NCBI GenBank assembly: GCA_016215115.1 | Contig: JACRLN010000027.1 | Location: forward strand, 1 to 54,088 | Length of the DNA stretch: 54,088 nucleotides | Reading direction: 5' to 3' | Source: Nitrospirota bacterium | Lineage (GTDB): Bacteria > Nitrospirota > Thermodesulfovibrionia > UBA6902 | In this document: positions 10,257-17,979 of the stretch, one piece after another | How the letters are laid out: the number at the start of each line of letters is the position of its first letter | Numbering within the stretch: the stretch's first letter is position 1 | The notes under the pieces: model-generated | Database searches by the model: none | Told to the model about the DNA's origin: nothing | What the model saw: only the letters and a program-made list of their open reading frames with translations | Position numbers and translations under genes: made by a program

Positions 10257-10522
10257 TCCCTCTTCTCCGCGACGTACAGGTGTTCCTTGATGTTTTCAGA
10301 TATGGGCAATCTATATCCTCTTCTTTTAGGCTTCAGCTTCTTCCTCATCGCAAGGAGTTTAGCTGAAGCTTCTCCGGGGCTGATCCTTGCAGGAGTCTTA
10401 ATCTCGGCAACAACCTCATCATGTACAGTTATCTGATACACGGTATCAGGAGAGGTTTTAAGAGATTTTATAATGCCCGGAAGTTTTTTTCTCGCTTCTG
10501 TTATGGAAAGCACGTTTTTCAT
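10253..10522 (-). CDS. antitoxin of the PIN toxin, Phd/YefM-like
   Basis: The 89-residue protein begins MKNVLSITEARKKLPGIIKSL, a pattern typical of Phd/YefM antitoxin DNA-binding halves. The basic C-terminal half would wrap the toxin. I chose the ATG at 10522, since GAGG lies eight bases before it; a GTG at 10528 is possible. It overlaps the toxin start by four bases. The probable operator-promoter lies at 10541-10575. Confidence 0.82.
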   Translation of the reverse strand: MKNVLSITEARKKLPGIIKSLKTSPDTVYQITVHDEVVAEIKTPARISPGEASAKLLAMRKKLKPKRRGYRLPISENIKEHLYVAEKRD

Positions 10523-10540
10523 TTGCACAACCTCACTCTA

Positions 10541-10575
10541 AATTGTACCTTATGTACCATATTGTACAATATTGG
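10541..10575 (-). promoter_or_regulatory. toxin-antitoxin promoter/operator
   Basis: The segment holds repeated GTAC words and the palindromic TTGTACAA. Read on the minus strand, a TACAAT -10-like hexamer lies 16 bp after TTGTAC, about 20 bases before the antitoxin start. Overlap of repeat and promoter fits the autorepression usual for Phd/YefM-type antitoxins. Confidence 0.55.
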
Positions 10576-10673
10576 CTTTACATTTGTCACTCGATTTAGT
10601 CTGGAATTGTTTTAGATATCGCTGAATCAGAGAGAATCTAAGACCTGATTAAAATAAGTGGAACCCTTTTCCA

Positions 10674-11456
10674 TTATAATTGAGTTCCATGCTTAATATG
10701 ACAATCAATTTTGCTTTTCTTACAAAATGCTGTCACTGATGTTGCCAAGCTGTTATAAAATTCTTTATGCTTTTTAAATCCAGAGGATCGAGCATTATAA
10801 TTTAGGCGTCCAAAGATAATTTTATCCGTAAAAGAAACAGCTTCTAATATATCCATTAAATCCTGCTCTATTAAATTAGGCGTGGGATATGGTTCGATAC
10901 TTACCCACGTCTTGAAACCTTTATCACTTAAATACTTGAGCGAAGCAATTCGCTCTATGAAACCTGCTGAATTTGGTTCATACTCCTTCCTGAAATTTTC
11001 ATTTAGTGACACTAAAGTAATCCCATATTCATTGTTGTTACTGCAGCCGTTTCTTTTAGCAAGCTCTTTCGGATAAAGCCCTTTTGTTAATACAGTGCAT
11101 CGGATATTATTCTTATTAAGTTTATCAAGAATGTTTAGGCTCAATTCACAAACCTGCTCTTGCTGATACATGAACGGGTCGGTGGAGAAACATAAATGAA
11201 CATACTTTATCTTGAGTTTATAGCGTGGAATCTCCTTGTCTAAAAGTTCTAACGCATTACCGACAATTTTTGGGCTGCACCATTCTTCATAAGTGCTGAC
11301 AACACCGCATCTCTTTTTCATCATAAAAGCATAGCATGGATATCTGCACCCATGAGAACAGCCTTCAACATGGTTCAGACAAAAATCGGCGTATTCAACT
11401 CCGCTTTTATAAAGTAATGTTTTTCTTGTAATAGTGTTCAGTGTTTGTATCTCCAG
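10674..11456 (-). CDS. SPL-like radical SAM protein, start codon unclear
   Basis: The visible ATG at 11324 would begin after the catalytic cysteines. The same frame stays open upstream to a TGA at 11457-11459 and encodes FCLNHVEGCSHGCRYPCYAF just before it. The spaced cysteines (CX3CX3C, one residue more than the usual CX3CX2C) would bind the Fe-S cluster that cleaves S-adenosylmethionine. The rest (STDPF, TVLTKG, GITLVSLNE, WVSIEPYPTP) matches the TIM barrel of the spore-photoproduct-lyase-like superfamily. No ATG, GTG or TTG is available upstream. A CTG at 11456 with AGGA five bases before it is the best candidate, so the gene may use a rare start or be damaged. Function unknown. Confidence 0.7.
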   Translation of the reverse strand: MEIQTLNTITRKTLLYKSGVEYADFCLNHVEGCSHGCRYPCYAFMMKKRCGVVSTYEEWCSPKIVGNALELLDKEIPRYKLKIKYVHLCFSTDPFMYQQEQVCELSLNILDKLNKNNIRCTVLTKGLYPKELAKRNGCSNNNEYGITLVSLNENFRKEYEPNSAGFIERIASLKYLSDKGFKTWVSIEPYPTPNLIEQDLMDILEAVSFTDKIIFGRLNYNARSSGFKKHKEFYNSLATSVTAFCKKSKIDCHIKHGTQL

Positions 11457-11590
11457 TCAATTCCTGCATCTTTCAATTTTTCATCCAGTATATTCTTTAA
11501 ATCTTTCTTCTCCTGCGCCAGGCAGGCATCTCCGGTGCAGGCAAAATACTCGTGTATTTGTGGTAAATATCTAAAAGGAACGCCATCCTT
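11438..11590 (-). pseudogene. C-terminal remnant of an unidentified gene upstream of the radical SAM gene
   Basis: Fifty codons are open to a TGA at 11438-11440, with protein-like composition (VPFRYLPQIHEYFACTGDAC ... DAGIDWRYKH). An in-frame TGA at 11591-11593 cuts it from a further 14 plausible codons upstream, and no start is seen. It overlaps the radical SAM gene start in another frame, as would a coupled upstream partner. I do not recognise the family. Confidence 0.45.
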
Positions 11591-11674
11591 TCAGCGCCTG
11601 ATTCCCCCTATAAAACCAACGCTTAATTTTAATCCAATGCGGGATAAACGGCAAGGGCAAAAACAGCGCCTGTG

Positions 11675-11872
11675 ATGGGGTTTTTGACATTTGACTCACC
11701 AGATATTAAAGTATTCGGTAATATTCCCGATATATTTCAATATAGAAATAAACCGGATGACTATGCTGAGTTACTGTCATTATCGTCAGCTTTTCATCTT
11801 GGTGCTATAATTTCAGATATATTAGCTACGACTTTTTATTTAAATAATGAAGTTAATACAAAGGAGGGATGA
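11675..11872 (+). CDS. short hypothetical protein
   Basis: A 65-residue frame (MGFLTFDSPDIKVFGNIPDI...) with ordinary composition and a hydrophobic middle (HLGAIISDILATTFYL). No family is recognised. There is no good ribosome site before the GTG/ATG pair at 11672/11675, and the gene lies in a block of decayed reading frames, so it may itself be a remnant. It ends two bases before the next small frame. Confidence 0.35.
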   Translation: MGFLTFDSPDIKVFGNIPDIFQYRNKPDDYAELLSLSSAFHLGAIISDILATTFYLNNEVNTKEG

Positions 11873-11873
11873 G

Positions 11874-12067
11874 ATGATCAAATCAGAAAAAATTAAAGCA
11901 TTCCAAATTTTGGTTGCTGAAGAAATCAAGAAAGAAGTCCCCAAAACATCCTCTGAAGTAAAGGCTCATTCAATTGGGTCCAAGCTCTTATCGTCTATAA
12001 AAAAGATATCGTTACAGACAAAAAAGGCATGACGATTTTTTCACGTGATCATAGGATAACACGCTAA
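11874..12067 (+). pseudogene. short frame with probable frameshift
   Basis: The ATG at 11874 has a good AGGAGG seven bases upstream and gives MIKSEKIKAFQILVAEEIKK. The frame drifts and ends at 12032. From about 11978 a different frame reads protein-like ALIVYKKDIVTDKKGMTIF to a stop at 12067. I interpret this as one small gene broken by a frameshift. Family not recognised. Confidence 0.4.
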
Positions 12068-12109
12068 ACTTTCTTGTTTTTTTATTGATAGCGAGGAAAA
12101 GAACAAAGT

Positions 12110-12180
12110 CTTGCATTCCAAATTTTTTGGAAGAGCGCAAGTGTGAAAGCCCGCAAGCGTGAAATTTGGAAAGTGCGGAG
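12110..12180. repeat. CCAAATTT/AAATTTGG inverted repeat with GCAAGCGTG words
   Basis: Arms near 12117 and 12161 flank an AGCGCAAGTGTGAAAG-type low-complexity core. Similar GCAAGCGTGCAAGC strings occur at about 52650-52690. No gene is evident here. Confidence 0.4.
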
Positions 12181-12231
12181 AATCATAAGATTATAATTTA
12201 AAAATAGCTCTACTATGTGTAAAATAGTGGC

Positions 12232-12423
12232 ATGATATTCCCGAGTACCGTCTTTAAAGAGATCAAACCTTATCTTCAATCGGCGGAAGCGGTTATCCTT
12301 ACCGGCATGAGACGGACCGGCAAGACCACCATGCTTAATTCCATTCAGGAACAGATTGCTTCCAAAAACAAATTATTCCTGGACCTTGAAAACCCGCTGA
12401 ACAGAAAATACTTTGAGGCAGAA
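12232..12423 (+). pseudogene. N-terminal fragment of an AAA_14/DUF4143-type ATPase
   Basis: About 64 codons match the beginning of the archaeal-type AAA ATPases that carry DUF4143. The P-loop is LTGMRRTGKTTML, followed by KNKLFLDLENPLNRKYFEA. The frame then turns into unrelated sequence overlapping the 3' end of the convergent L,D-transpeptidase gene. The remaining 300 or so residues are absent, so this is a truncated, presumably non-functional remnant. Confidence 0.75.
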
Positions 12424-12433
12424 CCGATTCAAG

Positions 12434-13651
12434 CTACTTGTCCCTTCCATAAACATCTTCCCGGAATTGCAGGATGTTGCCTTTATCGACCCATGCGGTA
12501 AGATACAGGATATGTATATTTACCGGTGAAGGAATCTGAATCTTCACTTCTTTTCCAGTTTCTATCATTGCGAGAATTTTTTCACGTGTCCATGCGGGAT
12601 CATCACGGAGCAGATATTCAGCCAGCTCAACGGGTTTTTCAATACGTATACATCCGTGGCTGAAGGCGCGGCTGCTTCGTTCAAACAATACCTTCGCAGG
12701 CGTGTCATGAAGGTAGACATTGTACTTGTTAGGGAACACGAATTTAATCTTCCCGAGCGGGTTGCGTATGCCGGGAACCTGCACGAACCTGTATTTGAAA
12801 TTATCTGCGGTTATATCCGCCCAGTTGATGGCGGAAACATCCAATTCTTTCCTATAACCTTTTTCTTTCTCGAAGACCTTGATGCCTTCTTTGACAAGAT
12901 AATCGGATTCTTTTTTGACCTTCGGCAATATTTCCTTTATTGCGATACTGTTCGGTACATACCATGACGGGTTAAATACAAGATGGGTCATTTTAGCGCT
13001 AAAGAGTGGAGAGTACCAGTAAGGTTTGCCAACAATGACTTTCATATTCATAACAGCATTTTCATCCTCAACAACTTCAAGCTCAAATGCTGCGATATTA
13101 ACAGCTATGTAGCGTTTACCCATATCTTTCGGCATCCATCTCAGCCTTTCCATATTGATCTCTATTTGATGTATCCTTTTTTTAACCGGTACGTTGAGGG
13201 TTTTAATGGTTTCAGGGCCCATAACACCATCTTCTTTAAGTCCATGCCTTCTCTGAAACCTTATAACCGAATTATGAAGTTCTTCATCAAATATATCTTC
13301 AGGGCCTGCATGTTCACCGAGAAAATCAGCAGTAACAATAAGTCGTTTTCTTAGTTCGATAACTCTTACTCCGCGGTCGCTCTTTTTCAATGATGCACCT
13401 TTTGAAACAGAGGGCCATCCTCCATGGTCTGCTATTTCTTTGTATTTCAGGAGAGACTGTTGCAATATTAAATAAGCCTTGCATACTGTATTAAGAGGGT
13501 CATCTCCGGGTGCTGATTCGTTGCCTTTCTCTTTATGCAGTGCAGTATTTTGAACATCAGAAGCAGTTGCCATGCCCTGTACCCATGATGCAGAAAAGAG
13601 AAAAGCCGGGAAAAAACAATATAAAAAAACATTATTCAGCTTTATTTTCAT
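12434..13651 (-). CDS. L,D-transpeptidase, YcbB/LdtD type
   Basis: After an N-terminal signal or anchor (residues 7-30), a peptidoglycan-binding domain lies at about 90-155 (RFQRRHGLKEDGVMGPETI). A YkuD catalytic domain follows, with HDTPAK at 315-320 and SHGCIR (His332, Cys334) as the active site. Such enzymes make 3-3 cross-links between meso-diaminopimelate residues in periplasmic peptidoglycan or attach lipoproteins. The 405 residues are shorter than E. coli LdtD (about 615) but include both domains. Divergent from the archease gene. Confidence 0.93.
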   Translation of the reverse strand: MKIKLNNVFLYCFFPAFLFSASWVQGMATASDVQNTALHKEKGNESAPGDDPLNTVCKAYLILQQSLLKYKEIADHGGWPSVSKGASLKKSDRGVRVIELRKRLIVTADFLGEHAGPEDIFDEELHNSVIRFQRRHGLKEDGVMGPETIKTLNVPVKKRIHQIEINMERLRWMPKDMGKRYIAVNIAAFELEVVEDENAVMNMKVIVGKPYWYSPLFSAKMTHLVFNPSWYVPNSIAIKEILPKVKKESDYLVKEGIKVFEKEKGYRKELDVSAINWADITADNFKYRFVQVPGIRNPLGKIKFVFPNKYNVYLHDTPAKVLFERSSRAFSHGCIRIEKPVELAEYLLRDDPAWTREKILAMIETGKEVKIQIPSPVNIHILYLTAWVDKGNILQFREDVYGRDK

Positions 13652-13717
13652 TTTGATATTCCTTTTATAGTTAATTTGAATTAAAATTTTACTAAATATA
13701 AGGTAAATTATTAAAGC

Positions 13718-14131
13718 ATGAAAAAATACGAACAGCTTGATATCTCTGGAGATGCAGGACTCAGAATATGGGGTGAAAATTTAGAGGAGCTTTTTGCAAA
13801 CGCAGCGGAAGGGATGAGTGAATTAATTACGGACCTCCCGGGAATAGAAGAAACAGAGGGAAAGGAGGTATTTCTCAGCAGCGAAAGAAATGAGGATTTG
13901 CTTGTTAAATGGCTTAATGAAATAATCTTTCTTTTTGATACTTATGGTTTTATTGGAAAAAGGTTTGATGTTAGTCTGAAAAATTATACACTTAGAGCAA
14001 ATATTTCAGGCGGCATTTATAATCCGGCAACTAACGAAAGCAGACTCCTTGTCAAGGCTGCCACATATCACGGACTGTCACTTAAAAAAGACAATTCACA
14101 TTGGGAGGCCGTGGTGATATTTGATATATAA
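13718..14131 (+). CDS. archease family protein
   Basis: The 137-residue protein matches the archease fold: GDAGLRIWGENLEELFANAAEGMSEL at the N-terminus and KAATYHGLSLKK near the end. Archease promotes RtcB guanylylation and multiple turnover in RNA repair. A matching rtcB lies about 7 kb downstream (20926-22371), so the pair is present though not adjacent. The usual DHTADVG motif reads DISGDAG here, keeping the first and last acidic positions but losing the His. Confidence 0.85.
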   Translation: MKKYEQLDISGDAGLRIWGENLEELFANAAEGMSELITDLPGIEETEGKEVFLSSERNEDLLVKWLNEIIFLFDTYGFIGKRFDVSLKNYTLRANISGGIYNPATNESRLLVKAATYHGLSLKKDNSHWEAVVIFDI

Positions 14132-14167
14132 TATAGCGTTCTTCCGGGAATTGTGTGGATAAGCGCT

Positions 14168-14243
14168 GTCATTCCCGCAGTCCGTTGAGCGGGAATCCAG
14201 AATTCAAAGGAACTGGATTCCCGATAAAGACCTCGGGAATGAC
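14168..14243. repeat. GTCATTCC...GGAATGAC element, copy A
   Basis: The 76-bp element has terminal inverted repeats GTCATTCCCG/CGGGAATGAC and two internal hairpins. It closely matches copy C (23298-23369) in the left half. It lies between archease and the regulator gene. Confidence 0.85.
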
Positions 14244-14323
14244 GTCTTAAGGTTGAGTTTCGGAAGTTGTATTTTTATGACCCTTATGATAGAACTAATA
14301 ATTAAAATATATATCCCAGGATT

Positions 14324-15697
14324 ATGAAAAAATCTGGTATCAGTATATTAATAACCGACGATGATGTCAATATAAGAAAATCTCTGTTTAGGCTATTTAT
14401 AAACATGCTGTCAGAGAAAAATTTAAATATTGCAGAGGCAGACAACGGTGCTGCGGCGATAGCCTTGCTTGAAAAAAACGATTATGATGTATTGCTTCTG
14501 GATCTGGATATGCCGGGGTTAAGCGGCATGGACGTCCTCAGGCAACTGAAGGCTCATGATATGCAAACTGAGATAATAATCCTTACAGGACATGCAACAG
14601 TGTCAACTGCGGTCGAGGCAATAAAGATCGGCGCATATGATTACCTGACAAAACCTTTTAATGCGGATGAATTGATAACAGTTGTCGAGAAGGCGTATGA
14701 AAAGAGAATGCTCCTCAGAGAGAATATTCTTCTCAGGACACAGATAAAAAAACAATCTGAAACAAAAAAGATAATAACAGCAAGTCCCCTCATGTTTGAA
14801 CTTCTGGAACATGTGAAAAAGATAGCCAATTCGGATTTTTCTGTACTCATTTCAGGCGAAAGCGGAGTCGGTAAGGAACTTATTGCAAAGGCTGTTCACG
14901 ATGAATCAGAAAGGGCAGAAGGCCCTTTTATCACGATTAATTGCGGGGCCATTCCCGACAAAATGCTCGAAAGCGAATTGTTCGGACATGAAAAAGGCGC
15001 ATTCACCAGTGCACACGGAAGGAAATTAGGGTTATTGGAGATAGCAAATGACGGGACCCTTTTTCTCGATGAGATTGCTGAATTACCGCAACACCTGCAG
15101 GCGATACTCCTCAGGGTGTTTGAAACAGGGAAATTTTTCAGGATAGGCGGAACAAAAGAAATTATGGTCAATGTGAGATTCATTTCTGCAACTAATAAGG
15201 ATCTAAAGGCCGAGGTTGAGAAGGGTAATTTCAGGGAAGATCTTTTTTACCGTATAAATGCGTTGCCGATTTATATTCCGCCCCTCAGGGAAAGAAATGA
15301 GGATATACCTCTATTGATTGAGAACTTTATAAAAAACAATCCATCCTTTAAAGATAAAAGATTCAGCAAAGATGTGTTAGATACACTTTCCGGATATTCA
15401 TGGCCGGGCAATGTTCGGGAATTGCAAAACGTAGTTCACAGGACTTTATTACTTTCACAGAATGACATTATTGAATCATCCGATTTGCCGTTAGATTTAG
15501 GCATGGTTCACGAAAAAAATATCAAACGTCTTGAAGACATAGAGAAAGAACATATCATGAAGGTCCTCAAAGAGGTTGGAGGACAAAGAGGGAAGGCAGC
15601 AGAAATCCTCGGCATCTCGACTAAAACCCTTTATAGAAAATTGCTTGATTATGGAATAAAAAAAGGGGTGCCTATCGAAAATGCACTACAAGATTGA
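14324..15697 (+). CDS. sigma-54-dependent response regulator, NtrC family
   Basis: Three domains are visible. The receiver has the phosphorylatable Asp60 (LLLDLDMPG) and the TKPF lysine. The AAA+ domain has Walker A GESGVGKE, the sigma-54 contact loop, TLFLDEIAEL and the arginine-finger region. A Fis-type helix-turn-helix lies at the end (GKAAEILGISTKTLYRKL). The contact loop reads GAFTSA instead of the nearly invariant GAFTGA. No histidine kinase is adjacent. The next gene cluster has a clear -24/-12 promoter, so this activator is the natural candidate to control it. Confidence 0.93.
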   Translation: MKKSGISILITDDDVNIRKSLFRLFINMLSEKNLNIAEADNGAAAIALLEKNDYDVLLLDLDMPGLSGMDVLRQLKAHDMQTEIIILTGHATVSTAVEAIKIGAYDYLTKPFNADELITVVEKAYEKRMLLRENILLRTQIKKQSETKKIITASPLMFELLEHVKKIANSDFSVLISGESGVGKELIAKAVHDESERAEGPFITINCGAIPDKMLESELFGHEKGAFTSAHGRKLGLLEIANDGTLFLDEIAELPQHLQAILLRVFETGKFFRIGGTKEIMVNVRFISATNKDLKAEVEKGNFREDLFYRINALPIYIPPLRERNEDIPLLIENFIKNNPSFKDKRFSKDVLDTLSGYSWPGNVRELQNVVHRTLLLSQNDIIESSDLPLDLGMVHEKNIKRLEDIEKEHIMKVLKEVGGQRGKAAEILGISTKTLYRKLLDYGIKKGVPIENALQD

Positions 15698-16062
15698 TAA
15701 TTGACATCCACTCAACTAATTGACATTTTTATCAGAATAATTGTTTTACAATTCTAAAACCCCCTTGTAATCAGCCCTTACAATTTATGTCACCCGTCAG
15801 TCAAAATGTCCTAATAGCTGGCTAAGTTCACGTAAAAAATGCATTTAAGAAAATTCAGATTTTGTGAAAAAATTGTCTTTTGATACCGTAACATAAGTTT
15901 AATTAATTTATTGCTGCATATTTTATTTGAAGCTATATGCACAATTTAATAAATATATCATTGAGTTAAATAAATTTGTTAACAATGTCTGCCTTTTCCG
16001 GGTTTGATAGTAAAATGGTATATGTATAGAAATGTTCTTAATAAAATCAAAGACTTTTGTTC
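15698..16062. promoter_or_regulatory. regulatory gap with candidate activator sites
   Basis: This non-coding stretch upstream of the sigma-54 promoter contains AATTGACAT direct repeats at 15699 and 15719 (20 bp apart). It also holds an inverted repeat TTGTAA-N7-TTACAA at 15765-15783, about 300 bp before the promoter, a typical enhancer distance for NtrC-family activators. Which repeat, if any, binds the activator is inference. Confidence 0.45.
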
Positions 16063-16078
16063 TGGCATCTATATTGCT
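16063..16078 (+). promoter_or_regulatory. sigma-54 promoter (-24/-12)
   Basis: TGGCATCTATATTGCT fits TGGCAC-N5-TTGCW with the conserved GG and GC exactly ten bases apart. It lies about 45 bases before the first gene of the exported-protein cluster and 370 bases after a sigma-54 activator gene. Confidence 0.8.
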
Positions 16079-16122
16079 TCTTTTATAAAGTGAAGTTAAC
16101 TTAAGAAAGGAGAAAAGAAAAA

Positions 16123-16614
16123 ATGAGAAAAATACCAATCATTTTATTGGTTGCAGGGTCGCTCTTTTTAATGAGCGGTATTGCAATGGCTGCCAGCAGT
16201 ACTACACAAACAGTGACCTACGCGGTTAGTGCAATAAATGAGATATCTGTTAGCGGAAATCCTGCGGCTTTAACCGTAAGTACGGCAACGGCAGGTTCTG
16301 CTCCGAATTCGGTTTCGGATGCGACCACTACATATGCAATTACAACTAACGAAACAGGCAAAAAGATAACTGGCGCAATTAATTCCAATATGCCGGCCGG
16401 TGTTACACTTACAGTCAGTCTGGCGGCCCCTACAGGAGGAACAAGCGCCGGCGCTACGAGTCTGTCAACTTCTGCATCAAATTTAGTGACAGGGATTACC
16501 ACATTAAATGAAAGTGGAAAGACAATCACTTATTCTCTTTCTGCTACTTCTGCCGCCGGTGTAGTGAGCTCAGCGAGTAAAACAGTAACATTGACTGTTG
16601 TGGATGGTCCATAG
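16123..16614 (+). CDS. small secreted beta-rich subunit 1 (fibre subunit candidate)
   Basis: The 163-residue protein has a clear signal peptide (cleavage after SGIAMA). It is followed by a Ser/Thr/Ala-rich, beta-strand-like sequence without cysteines, ending TVTLTVVDGP. The alternating hydrophobic terminal strand resembles donor strands of archaic chaperone-usher subunits, but I cannot place it in a named family. AGAAAGGAG precedes the ATG. It is first in a sigma-54 operon and is separated from the next gene by a probable terminator, consistent with a more abundant major subunit. Confidence 0.7.
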   Translation: MRKIPIILLVAGSLFLMSGIAMAASSTTQTVTYAVSAINEISVSGNPAALTVSTATAGSAPNSVSDATTTYAITTNETGKKITGAINSNMPAGVTLTVSLAAPTGGTSAGATSLSTSASNLVTGITTLNESGKTITYSLSATSAAGVVSSASKTVTLTVVDGP

Positions 16615-16642
16615 CAAAGCGAATCTACACGCATCTAAGATA

Positions 16643-16681
16643 TGGATGGTTGATTTTATATACGGCCATCCAGTTTTTTTT
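16643..16681 (+). terminator. intra-operon intrinsic terminator
   Basis: TGGATGG (16643-16649) pairs with CCATCCA (16666-16672), followed by G and eight T residues. It sits between the first and second subunit genes and could let most transcripts stop after the first gene. Confidence 0.65.
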
Positions 16682-16683
16682 AA

Positions 16684-17160
16684 ATGAAAAAGATATTTTA
16701 CTCTATAATTTTCATCTTGCTGGCTTTTACGAAGGCAGAAGCCATTGATATTACTGCAACCGGTTCATGGAGTAGAACTATAGATGCATCTGATCTTGCA
16801 TCAGGAGCCGGAAGCGATTTAGTTGGCATTTATGAAAGTGCAGTAAATGCAACGGTCTTGACAGTTCTTAACACCACCGGTAATTCGGACAATTGGCGGA
16901 TAGATGTAAGAAGAAGTGACAGCACATGGCATGGTAATTTTAATATTTATATTCAGAGGACCTCAGATGGCACCGGCGGCGGTTCAATATCAGGCGGTCT
17001 CTCTTATATCGCAATCGGGACAACAGACAGCCAGTTTTTTTCAGGAGCTGGAGACAGAAGCTCTGTTAATTTACAGTATAAATTAACAGGGATGTCGGTA
17101 AGCATTCCGCCGAATACTTACAGCACAACTGTTGTTTTCACGGTAGTTGACGTGATTTAA
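16684..17160 (+). CDS. small secreted beta-rich subunit 2
   Basis: The 158-residue protein has a signal peptide (cleavage after TKAEA) and a mature part rich in Gly, Ser, Thr and Asn with alternating strands, ending STTVVFTVVDVI. The end is similar in pattern to subunit 1 (FTVVD versus LTVVD), suggesting that both use the same assembly signal. It has no cysteines. It follows the terminator directly, and the chaperone-like gene begins 12 bases after it. Role as a minor or adaptor subunit is inference. Confidence 0.65.
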   Translation: MKKIFYSIIFILLAFTKAEAIDITATGSWSRTIDASDLASGAGSDLVGIYESAVNATVLTVLNTTGNSDNWRIDVRRSDSTWHGNFNIYIQRTSDGTGGGSISGGLSYIAIGTTDSQFFSGAGDRSSVNLQYKLTGMSVSIPPNTYSTTVVFTVVDVI

Positions 17161-17172
17161 GGAGGGCATCAA

Positions 17173-17979
17173 TTGAAAAAATATTTTGTTTGTCTAATCT
17201 CTCTGGCAATCATCTTAGTTATTACCATAGAGTCAGCCTCTGCATGTGTCTCAGTTGTCGGGGGGTTAAAGATAGAGAAAAATGCTAAACCCGGAGAGAA
17301 GTTTAACGGAATAATACAATTAAAAAACAGCGGTGACAGTCTCTGTGAGGTGAAGATATACCAGAGTGATTATCTGTTTTTTTCTAATGGGCAAAATATC
17401 TATGACAAGCCTGGCAGCGTTCAACGCTCTAATGCTAATTGGGTTTCTTTTAGTCCGGGGCGTCTTACCATCCCTCCAAAGGAAACTGTTTCTGTCCATT
17501 ATACCGCGCAGGTACCGGGTACTCCTGATTTAAGAGGGACCTACTGGAGTTTGCTGCTGGTTGAACCTTTGGTCAAAACTGATAATATAGCCGCAGGGAG
17601 TAAGGATAAAGTCGGTATTCAAACAGTAATCCGATACGGCATACAATTCGTTACAGACATCAGTGATACGGGTGAGCGTAAGATCAGATTTCTTAATAAA
17701 GAACTGATAGACAGCGACGGCAAAAAAAGCTTTCAATTCGATATTGAAAATATCGGTGAAAGGTGGCTTTCTCCAAAGGTCTGGGTGGAACTTTATAACA
17801 CTGATGGCGTAAATGTCGGCCGTTTTGAAAGCAGTCAACTGAGAATCTATCCGGGCTGTTCAGTAAGACATAGAGTTGATCTCAAGGATGTGCCCGGAGG
17901 AAGGTATAAGGCATTGGTTGTGGCTGATAATGGAGATGAATATGTCTTTGGCGCCCGATATGACATGGAGCTCAAATAA
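17173..17979 (+). CDS. periplasmic PapD/DUF916-like chaperone
   Basis: After a signal peptide ending SASA, the 268-residue protein shows an immunoglobulin-like domain: GIIQLKNSGDSLCEVKIYQSDY, then WVSFSPGRLTIPPKETVSV and a VPG...RGTYWSLLLVEP segment. This order is typical of pilus chaperones and DUF916 proteins. A second beta domain follows. In chaperone-usher systems such proteins cap subunits in the periplasm. Two cysteines (ACVS and SLCEV) could form a disulfide. It starts with TTG at 17173 after GGAGGGC and overlaps the next gene by 20 bases. Confidence 0.68.
   Translation: MKKYFVCLISLAIILVITIESASACVSVVGGLKIEKNAKPGEKFNGIIQLKNSGDSLCEVKIYQSDYLFFSNGQNIYDKPGSVQRSNANWVSFSPGRLTIPPKETVSVHYTAQVPGTPDLRGTYWSLLLVEPLVKTDNIAAGSKDKVGIQTVIRYGIQFVTDISDTGERKIRFLNKELIDSDGKKSFQFDIENIGERWLSPKVWVELYNTDGVNVGRFESSQLRIYPGCSVRHRVDLKDVPGGRYKALVVADNGDEYVFGARYDMELK

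Noticed and set aside
15923-16138. 71-codon minus-strand frame in the regulatory gap
   Set aside because: It is Phe/Lys/Ser-rich with no ribosome site, and it covers the sigma-54 promoter and the start of subunit 1.
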